This document shows, piece after piece, positions 8,440-14,761 of a stretch of DNA of 64,000 nt; the first letter of the stretch is position 1, and every line of letters starts with the position of its first letter. The notes beneath the pieces were generated by a model, which did not search any database, was not told the DNA's origin, and saw only the letters and a list, made by a program, of their open reading frames with translations. Source of the stretch: Puia sp. (GTDB lineage Bacteria > Bacteroidota > Bacteroidia > Chitinophagales > Chitinophagaceae); assembly GCA_031292515.1 (NCBI GenBank), contig JARLGZ010000177.1, forward strand, positions 307,998 to 371,997, read 5' to 3'. Position numbers and translations under genes: made by a program.

Positions 8440-9852
8440 TTAGTGTTGATTCCCACTTCCGTCTGTCTGGTAAGCCCCCATATCTTTTCCCGGCTGCGAA
8501 AGCTGGGTCACGCCAAAAACAGGATCTACCGGAACAGAGCCATAAGCCGTAAAACCTGTATAGCCCTTTCCGATAGCAGGCGAACCTGGCTGCAACCGGA
8601 AATTATAAGTGCCCGCATAATCTGCCTCGATGAAATTGATACCCGCTACGACAGGGAGAGAATAACCCACGAACATCGGATTGTTAGCCCCGGGAACAGT
8701 AGCGTTGCCGCCATTGATATCGCCTGGCTGGGCGGCAGTGATATATCCCGCAGGCAAGAACTGCCGGGTAATAAAGGAACTGTCCCCATAATTATACGTA
8801 TAGCCATAGTGGACATTGGCTGTATCGGCTGCCGCGGTAGCAGAGGAGGCGCCCGTGATCCCCAGTCCGAATTTGCAATTGACCAGCAGGTTGTTGTAGC
8901 AATTACCCCGCCCATCGCTTTCAAAATCCAGTGAGCCGCCTTCTCCTACCTTTAGCTGCCGGTAACCGGTGGTCAGGATGGTATTGTTGTAGCAATTCAT
9001 ATTGGCCTGGGGGGAAAGACCGCCTGCATTGGCGGACTTGAAGGCATTGCCGGTACCTCCGACGACGACATTGAAGGCAATGTCTCCGACGCTTCCGCTT
9101 TTTACGTTCACGCATTCTCCCGCAGTGATGCCGACTTTTTCGAAAGTGTTCCTCAGGATCTCGAATTTGCACCCGGCGGGACGCAGACAATCATTGGCCG
9201 AGCCGTAGAGCCAGCAATCTTCGACGACAAGATTGGCGTTCGGATTTTGCATCCAGACACCATATCGCTGCAGTGTCGCCCTGACAGGCGCGTTGCTGGG
9301 TGTTAAACCACCCAGGTATTCAAGCCGCGTCCATTTCAGGATAACATTGCCCGACTGGGTGCCTCCCTGTATGCCGCCCCAATAGCCTTTAAACGCCGGA
9401 TCGGTGCTCGGATTCTGTGGGTCCAGGGCCGGGTTGGATCGTAAAGCCGGATCCTGTACGGTTACGAGAATGGGAGCATCCTTTGTACCCAGGCTCAAAA
9501 GCGTGCCGTTCACAACGATACCGGGAGCATGATCCTGGGTGCCGATGGAGGTCTGGCCAGTGCTTGGCCCGATAATATAAATGGTCACGCCGCTTTGGAT
9601 GGTGAGCGTATCTCCCGTGTTAATGGTGGCATCTCCGTGGTCGCTGCTCAGGTAATAAGTCTGTCCAGCCTTCAGGGTACCTGCGATGGCCCGGTTACTC
9701 GAACCGTTCTTGGAGTTCAGTGTATCTCCGCTTTGGACGTCTGTACCGGACGTGAATTGCTGCTGGGAGACGGTGACATGCTGGTCGGACTTTGAGCAGG
9801 CAGTCAGGAAAAGAATCATGACGGCCAAAATAGAAAAGACTGCTTTCTTCAT
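8440..9852 (-). CDS. Beta-helix lipoprotein partner of TonB receptor (locus A), 470 aa
   Basis: This is a surface or periplasmic lipoprotein. The lipobox LTAC ends at Cys19 in a standard leader. The mature part shows parallel beta-helix features: repeated Asn/Gly-rich turns such as ILRNTFEKVG, NCYNNTIL and NCYNNLLVNCKFG. Its closing residues, PGSPAIGKG then a D-P-x-x-G block and DMGAYQTDGSGNQH, recur almost unchanged in the lipoprotein at 37204-38625. Both proteins share a DxLx-rich lipoprotein head, an EDxWxYG-x-x-DC motif around residue 215, a SxGD-C-V-N motif and the GNQH end, so they are paralogs. Each is adjacent to a paralogous TonB receptor, which suggests a lid or substrate-capture role like SusD, but the fold is clearly not SusD. 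The ligand is unknown. Confidence 0.85.
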   Translation of the reverse strand: MKKAVFSILAVMILFLTACSKSDQHVTVSQQQFTSGTDVQSGDTLNSKNGSSNRAIAGTLKAGQTYYLSSDHGDATINTGDTLTIQSGVTIYIIGPSTGQTSIGTQDHAPGIVVNGTLLSLGTKDAPILVTVQDPALRSNPALDPQNPSTDPAFKGYWGGIQGGTQSGNVILKWTRLEYLGGLTPSNAPVRATLQRYGVWMQNPNANLVVEDCWLYGSANDCLRPAGCKFEILRNTFEKVGITAGECVNVKSGSVGDIAFNVVVGGTGNAFKSANAGGLSPQANMNCYNNTILTTGYRQLKVGEGGSLDFESDGRGNCYNNLLVNCKFGLGITGASSATAAADTANVHYGYTYNYGDSSFITRQFLPAGYITAAQPGDINGGNATVPGANNPMFVGYSLPVVAGINFIEADYAGTYNFRLQPGSPAIGKGYTGFTAYGSVPVDPVFGVTQLSQPGKDMGAYQTDGSGNQH

Positions 9853-9904
9853 GCAATATCGATATTAAAATGAAAAACAATAAAAGAGGCGTGATAGGAG
9901 TGCT

Positions 9905-12352
9905 TCAGTCTTCATGTTTGGTTACTTTAACGAAGGCTGCCCTGATAGGAGCGGGCATAACTGCATTTTCACCTTTAACCGCTTTCCAGGTGATGGCATT
10001 CATGAGCGGGTCCGGAACCAGATCCTCCTTTGAGAAATCGAGCCCCTTTGACAGGGCTGCCAATCTGGTGCCCGATGGATTTTTATCATCGAGGTTCACC
10101 AGGCAGGGCAGCCTGTTATAGGCCGCCGCATCATACTGAGTGCTAAAGCTGCGCCACATGGCAGTAGCGGAAGCATCGTACTGGGTCATCGGAGGCATAC
10201 CCAGGATCAATTCTATCGTCCGTATCACGGAGGTGGTAGTATACATCGTGTGGTCCACAAAATGTCTTTTTACATATCCTCCGGCGATGTAGGCCGGAGA
10301 ACGATGGGCATCTACATGATCCGGCCCGTCCTGGGCATCATCTTCCAGGATGAAAACCACCGATTCCTTCCACACGGGGCTTCGGCTGAGATGTTCCAGG
10401 AATAGCCCGATGGTCAGGTCGTTATCCGCCACGTGTGCAAAGGGAGTAGGACGGCCCGCAGATGTGCCTTCCGTATGATCGTTTCCAAACCTGATGGTCA
10501 GAAGTTGAGGGAGCGCACTGTTCACCACCAGCGAATCAAATTCATCTCTCCATGCCCGGTAACGGGCGGTATCGCGCACGTGCAGGTTGAAGCCCTCGAA
10601 ACCCGGCATGAAATGTCCATCCAGCACAGGTATGGTAGCTTTCCCCCTGGAGGCAAATTCCCCATAGGTACGAAAACTGACACCTGACCGGCGAGCCTGA
10701 TCCCATATATATAACTTATTCAGCGCCGTCGGACCCGTAGCTCCCCTCCCCCGTTCTCCATAACTGGTGGGCCAGTTTTTCTCCATAAAATCCGTCGCGT
10801 AGGCTCCCATGCTCCAGTTATGGCCGTCCGCGCTCACTTCCCCATCCACATAAAAATTATCCAGCAACACAAACTCCTTTGCGATCGCATGCTGGTTAGG
10901 AGTGATCTTTTCGCCGAACAGAACAAGGCTCGTATCCCCGTTGCCTTCCTTCACATCACCCAAAACCTGGTCATACGTGCGATTCTCCTTGATGATATAG
11001 AATACGTGTTTAATAGGAGAAGGATCCCCTACATGCCGGGGTATGGGATTTCCAGGTTCGATATCCGCTGCCGATAATTCCCCGGACTTATGATACGGGG
11101 TATTGTGATATACCGCCTGGGAATATACGGACAACTGGGCATCGGAAGGAATGGGAATGACACTCATCGTGCCCTTCATCAGTCCACCGATATACTGCTC
11201 CTTCTCCACCCGATTGGTCGCGGCCTTGTCGATACCGACCAACTGTTTCTTGTCGATGGGATTGGGGCCCTGCGGATTGGCAAAAGAAGAAAACCCCTTG
11301 CCGTTGGAAACATACAACTTTTTCCCGATCACCCTGACACAGGTAGGATACCATCCCGTCGGGATGAATCCCCTCGACTCGCTGGCGCCCGGTTTGCTCA
11401 CATCGAATACGGCCAGGCAATTATTGTCGGCATTGGCAATATACAGCGTCTTGCCATCCTCGCTCAATGCTACCCCGTTGGTCGTAGACCCGCTGAGCTG
11501 GGTGGGATATAAAGCCACATTGAGGGTTTCGATAACTTTCCTTGCGCGGACATCGACAAAAGACACACTATTGTCGTTGGCATTGGCAACAAACAGGAAA
11601 CGCCCGTCCCTGGAAAGACAAAGATCGTTCGGATGATCGCCGACGCCGATGCTGTCTGTAAAGGCGCCGGAATTCGTGTCATAAACCATTACCTTATCAC
11701 CGCCCCATACGCTTATATACAACTCCTCCTTATCCGGTGAAAGCAGACAGGCATACCCTTCTCCGCTAAGAGGGAGCTTGTTTACAATCCGTCTCGTACG
11801 CAAGTCCGCCACATAGAGGCTATTGTCTTCCTTTGTAACCACATATAGACGCTGCTTTCTATCGTCGATGGTTATGCCCGCTGGGGAAATAAACATTTTT
11901 GGCCATGATGTTCCGAGCTTAATGGTATCGACAGTGACCAGCCTGTTTTTCAGGATCTCATATTTGAGTATCCAGTTGTCATTACCTCCGGAAGCGTAGA
12001 GATATTTTTCATCCGCGCTGAAGGCAATGCCTCCCCAGGATTTGGCAATCACCACTGAGTCCAGCTGACGGTCGGACCGGGCATCGATCAGCTGGATCGT
12101 CTGCGTACTCTGTCCGTTATTGGTAACCGCTGCGTATTTCTGTGTGCGGCTGACAGCTATATTGAGGGGTAAATCACCCAGGGACAGGCTGCTGCCTGCC
12201 GGCGTAAGGCTCCAGCCGTTGGGAAGCCGGACGCGTTCGCTTTCAATAGATGGAAGATCCCGGAAACGGGAAAGATCCTGGGCATTGCCGTGGAGAAGAA
12301 AAGGCAACGAGATCAACAGGACGGCGATTTTTTTAATATGATGTACATACAT
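9905..12352 (-). CDS. Bifunctional YncE-like beta-propeller / phosphoesterase, 815 aa
   Basis: This is a secreted two-domain protein. A signal peptide (to about residue 24, HGNAQ) is followed by a YVTN/YncE-type seven-bladed propeller at about 50-380, with blade motifs such as LCLSRDGRFLFVANANDNSV and VALSEDGKTLYIANADNN. A phosphoesterase domain of the alkaline-phosphatase-like superfamily (acid phosphatase AcpA / phospholipase C group) occupies about 440-775. In that domain IKENRTYDQVLGD carries the metal-binding Glu-Asn and the region around the nucleophile, and VSADGHNWSMGAYATD and FILEDDAQDGPDHVDAHR hold further metal ligands. It is first in the unit with the beta-helix lipoprotein (52 bp gap) and the TonB receptor. 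The likely role is to release phosphate from phosphoesters outside the cell or in the periplasm. The propeller may bind substrate or a partner. Confidence 0.88.
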   Translation of the reverse strand: MYVHHIKKIAVLLISLPFLLHGNAQDLSRFRDLPSIESERVRLPNGWSLTPAGSSLSLGDLPLNIAVSRTQKYAAVTNNGQSTQTIQLIDARSDRQLDSVVIAKSWGGIAFSADEKYLYASGGNDNWILKYEILKNRLVTVDTIKLGTSWPKMFISPAGITIDDRKQRLYVVTKEDNSLYVADLRTRRIVNKLPLSGEGYACLLSPDKEELYISVWGGDKVMVYDTNSGAFTDSIGVGDHPNDLCLSRDGRFLFVANANDNSVSFVDVRARKVIETLNVALYPTQLSGSTTNGVALSEDGKTLYIANADNNCLAVFDVSKPGASESRGFIPTGWYPTCVRVIGKKLYVSNGKGFSSFANPQGPNPIDKKQLVGIDKAATNRVEKEQYIGGLMKGTMSVIPIPSDAQLSVYSQAVYHNTPYHKSGELSAADIEPGNPIPRHVGDPSPIKHVFYIIKENRTYDQVLGDVKEGNGDTSLVLFGEKITPNQHAIAKEFVLLDNFYVDGEVSADGHNWSMGAYATDFMEKNWPTSYGERGRGATGPTALNKLYIWDQARRSGVSFRTYGEFASRGKATIPVLDGHFMPGFEGFNLHVRDTARYRAWRDEFDSLVVNSALPQLLTIRFGNDHTEGTSAGRPTPFAHVADNDLTIGLFLEHLSRSPVWKESVVFILEDDAQDGPDHVDAHRSPAYIAGGYVKRHFVDHTMYTTTSVIRTIELILGMPPMTQYDASATAMWRSFSTQYDAAAYNRLPCLVNLDDKNPSGTRLAALSKGLDFSKEDLVPDPLMNAITWKAVKGENAVMPAPIRAAFVKVTKHED

Positions 12353-12401
12353 ATTCCAAAGCTAATAATTTGGCTCAGATTCTGCAGCCGCCAGACATTA
12401 T

Positions 12402-12423
12402 GTGTCTATTAAGTGTCTATAAA
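12402..12423 (-). promoter_or_regulatory. 11-bp direct repeat, Pho-box-like, upstream of locus A
   Basis: Read on the gene strand, TAGACAC occurs twice at an exact 11-bp interval (plus-strand GTGTCTA at 12402-12408 and 12413-12419), each with a 4-base AT-only spacer. It lies 50-67 bp upstream of the phosphoesterase start. Seven conserved bases plus four AT bases, repeated every 11 bp, is the architecture of PhoB sites in Proteobacteria, and the plus-strand core TGTC resembles theirs. Regulation by phosphate is inference. Confidence 0.45.
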
Positions 12424-12472
12424 GCAACCCACCCCGATGTAAGAAAACCTGCCTGACGGAATTATTACGGGA

Positions 12473-13735
12473 TCATACCGGAATAGCTACCTCCCCCGGC
12501 TGCTGCGCTGCCGTTGGAACTGTCTTTAGGGCGCCCTTTTTTTGAAGAAAACGAATATGCAATCCGCCGATGAGCAGGGCGACAATACCCTGGCCAAGTA
12601 CAGTGTTCTCGACGCCAATATGCTGAGACAGGATCCCTATCAGCAGACCGCCGAGCGGCTGCATGCCGAAAAATGCCATCGCGTAGAAACTAATCACCCT
12701 GCCCCGCATAGCGGGAGCCACAGTCGTCTGGATCAACGTATTGCTGATAGTGATCTGTGACATCATCCCAAAGGCCCCGATCGTAACAAACACCAATGCA
12801 AGCGGATAATAGCCCATATGGGAAAACAGAACGAGACCCGTCCCGAAAACAAATGTGTTGATAGCCAGTATCTTCCTCAAGTTCCTCCCGGGTTTCAGCG
12901 AGGCCAGGAAGATGGCGCCCGAAAAAGCACCCAGCCCGATGGCGCTGTCGATAATGCCGAATGTCGAAGCCGTTCCGTGAAAGATGTCTTTGGCATACAC
13001 AGGTATCAATGTTGTATACGGCAGGACGAGCAGGCTGATAAGCGCCAGCATCCGCAACACGAACGAAATTTCCGGGGTGTTCCTGATATAGGCCAGCCCC
13101 TCCCGCAGTTCTCCCAGTACATTTTTGGACCGCACCTTTGGAACGTATGCAGGCAGCTTCATTAACAACAGCGAAATGATGACCGCAAGAAAACTCAATG
13201 CGTTCAATCCAAAACATACGTCATCGCCGAATTTTTCAATAACGAGACCTGCAATCCCCGGCCCGATCAACCTTGACAAATTGACCATCGACGAATTGAG
13301 GGCCAGGGCATTTGGCAGATCCCTTTTATCGTCGACCATCTCATATACCAGCGACTGGCGGGCGGGTACGTCAAAAGCATTGACGATGCCGAGCAAAACA
13401 CTTAATGCGATGATCTCCCAGACCGAATAGTGCCTGAAAAATATCAGAAGGGTCAACAGGATCGCCTGCGTCATAGAGACGATCTGCGTCAGCAGCAGCA
13501 ATTTATACTTGCTATACCGGTCAGCGACAACGCCTCCGGCAAACGAAAACAAAAAGGAAGGAAACATCGTCGCGAACAAGGTGACGCCCAACATAAACTT
13601 GGAATGTGTAAGCGAATAGATTACCCAACTTACCGCCGTTTTCTGCATCCAGGTCCCGATCAATGACACGGACTGTCCGGTGAAATACAACCGGTAATTG
13701 CGACTCTTAAAAGCCCTGAAAGTACTGATCCTCAT
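12473..13735 (-). CDS. MFS transporter, EntS-like (MFS_3), 420 aa
   Basis: This is an inner-membrane major-facilitator exporter with twelve predicted helices. Recognisable are the opening FRAFKSRNYRLYFTGQSVSLIGTW, the loop motif GGVVADRYSKYK between helices 2 and 3, and DVPARQSLVYEMV in the central loop; these are typical of the MFS_3/EntS group (siderophore or drug export). The length is normal. The MarR regulator lies immediately upstream on the same strand (40 bp between them), so the two form a likely regulator-exporter unit responding to a toxic small molecule. The substrate is not deducible, and no siderophore biosynthesis gene is near. Confidence 0.88.
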   Translation of the reverse strand: MRISTFRAFKSRNYRLYFTGQSVSLIGTWMQKTAVSWVIYSLTHSKFMLGVTLFATMFPSFLFSFAGGVVADRYSKYKLLLLTQIVSMTQAILLTLLIFFRHYSVWEIIALSVLLGIVNAFDVPARQSLVYEMVDDKRDLPNALALNSSMVNLSRLIGPGIAGLVIEKFGDDVCFGLNALSFLAVIISLLLMKLPAYVPKVRSKNVLGELREGLAYIRNTPEISFVLRMLALISLLVLPYTTLIPVYAKDIFHGTASTFGIIDSAIGLGAFSGAIFLASLKPGRNLRKILAINTFVFGTGLVLFSHMGYYPLALVFVTIGAFGMMSQITISNTLIQTTVAPAMRGRVISFYAMAFFGMQPLGGLLIGILSQHIGVENTVLGQGIVALLIGGLHIRFLQKKGALKTVPTAAQQPGEVAIPV

Positions 13736-13775
13736 ATTATCTCCTCTTCGTTTTCATCCAAAAAAACAGACCCTT

Positions 13776-14225
13776 TTAATCAAAGTCAACCAGCTTCGTC
13801 AGGGGTATCAGCGCCCGCCGCAAAGCCTCCTGCTCACCCGGTGAGCAGGTCTCTCTGATGGCCCGGTTCAGCCATTCATCCCGTTCATTCCTCACTTTGT
13901 ACAGCATCTCCTGTCCTCGCTCAGAAAGGGAAATAATCGATTTCCGTTTGTCGGTATCGGAGATCCGCCGGGTGATATAACCCAGCTCCGACAGATGCCC
14001 AAGTATCTGAGACATGGACTGGGTGGTGATCTTTTCCATCGCTGCCAGCTCGCTGGGTAACAGTTCCTTGTGCTGATCCAATTGCCGGAGAGTCGACCGT
14101 TCCGTAAGAGACAGTTTCTCATTGGCCGTCGATTTGTTGCGCAGCTTCTTGATAAGCCTCGTAACGACCATCCGAAGATCCGATGCCAATTGGGGGTCTG
14201 ACACGATATACTCTCTATTTGCCAT
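13776..14225 (-). CDS. MarR-family transcriptional regulator, 149 aa
   Basis: This is a winged-helix dimeric repressor. I place the start at the ATG at 14225 (MANREYIVSDPQLASDLR), which gives a normal MarR length; an open frame reaches 14441, but those residues are not MarR-like and would run through the promoter and operator described here. The helix-turn-helix is around residues 57-90 (LPSELAAMEKITTQSMSQIL), and the wing has the standard D-K-R-K-S (SDTDKRKSIISLSERGQEM). It probably controls itself and the downstream MFS exporter, as many MarR proteins do, and is released by a small aromatic ligand. Confidence 0.9.
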   Translation of the reverse strand: MANREYIVSDPQLASDLRMVVTRLIKKLRNKSTANEKLSLTERSTLRQLDQHKELLPSELAAMEKITTQSMSQILGHLSELGYITRRISDTDKRKSIISLSERGQEMLYKVRNERDEWLNRAIRETCSPGEQEALRRALIPLTKLVDFD

Positions 14226-14234
14226 ATTATGGAG

Positions 14235-14252
14235 GTAAACTTGTAAGTTTAC
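14235..14252. promoter_or_regulatory. Candidate MarR operator: perfect palindrome
   Basis: GTAAACTT and AAGTTTAC form a perfect 8-bp-arm inverted repeat with a 2-base centre, ending 10 bp before the MarR start codon at 14225. It lies directly downstream of the -7 element at 14257-14264 and so overlaps the expected transcription start, which fits autorepression. Confidence 0.6.
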
Positions 14253-14256
14253 TTTA

Positions 14257-14264
14257 CAAATATA
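14257..14264 (-). promoter_or_regulatory. Bacteroidota-type -7 promoter element for the MarR gene
   Basis: On the minus strand the bases read TATATTTG, an exact TAnnTTTG match, 32 bp upstream of the MarR start codon. I could not see a convincing -33 TTTG at the usual spacing. It is supported mainly by its position next to the operator palindrome. Confidence 0.45.
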
Positions 14265-14419
14265 CGATAAAAAATGAATCTTCCCTGGTGACCGCGATTG
14301 AGATACCGCATCCTTAACAGAAGCTTCACAGGGCAGGATTTGGACTTGCAAAGTCAGTCGGAAACCTATGCCCTTGGTCGGAATAATAACAGGCTGAATG
14401 GGGAAATATCCGCGCTCAT

Positions 14420-14761
14420 TCAGGTGGTATAACAGCCGCAATCTTCTCCGCAGGCTGGGGCGGGAGGCAGGATCGGGTATCCCAGCAGCAATTCCTCGGG
14501 CAAGGCCCCCCTCACCTCGTCGATGATTACTTCAAAACTGTAATCGTCGTCTGTAAGGCCGGAATCCCTGGCCAGGGATACGGACTTGCGGGCGCCCACG
14601 AAGAGACCTTCCAGCTGTGCCTGCAGCAAAGGCTGAATCCCGCCGGAACCATGCAGATAAGAGACGGGCGCTCCTTTCATGGTATTTTCCAATACCTCGC
14701 CTCTTCCATTAAACATAATATAACGAAGGGAAACCACCGTATTGGAAGAAACAGGGATCAT
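14420..14761 (-). CDS. Short SlyD-like FKBP-type peptidyl-prolyl isomerase, 113 aa
   Basis: The first 60 residues resemble the N-terminal half of SlyD-type FKBP proteins: a V-V-S-L-R-Y strand, a G-E-V-L-E-N turn, then PVSYLHGSGGIQPLLQAQLEG, which parallels the SlyD stretch with the L-H-G-x-G-x-L-I-x-G-L-E-x-A-L-E-G pattern. An acidic segment and a shortened remainder follow, and a Cys-rich end (CGEDCGC) recalls the metal-binding tail of SlyD. At 113 aa it is much shorter than SlyD (about 160-195 aa), so part of the insert domain is missing and activity is uncertain. Its ATG overlaps the GH116 stop as ATGA, which implies translational coupling. There is no signal peptide although the GH116 partner is exported, so it could act as a cytosolic chaperone for that enzyme before export. 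Confidence 0.55.
   Translation of the reverse strand: MIPVSSNTVVSLRYIMFNGRGEVLENTMKGAPVSYLHGSGGIQPLLQAQLEGLFVGARKSVSLARDSGLTDDDYSFEVIIDEVRGALPEELLLGYPILPPAPACGEDCGCYTT

Noticed and set aside
8440..9852. SusD-like protein as partner of TonB receptor A
   Set aside because: The protein lacks SusD signatures and instead shows beta-helix turns, so I call it a beta-helix lipoprotein.
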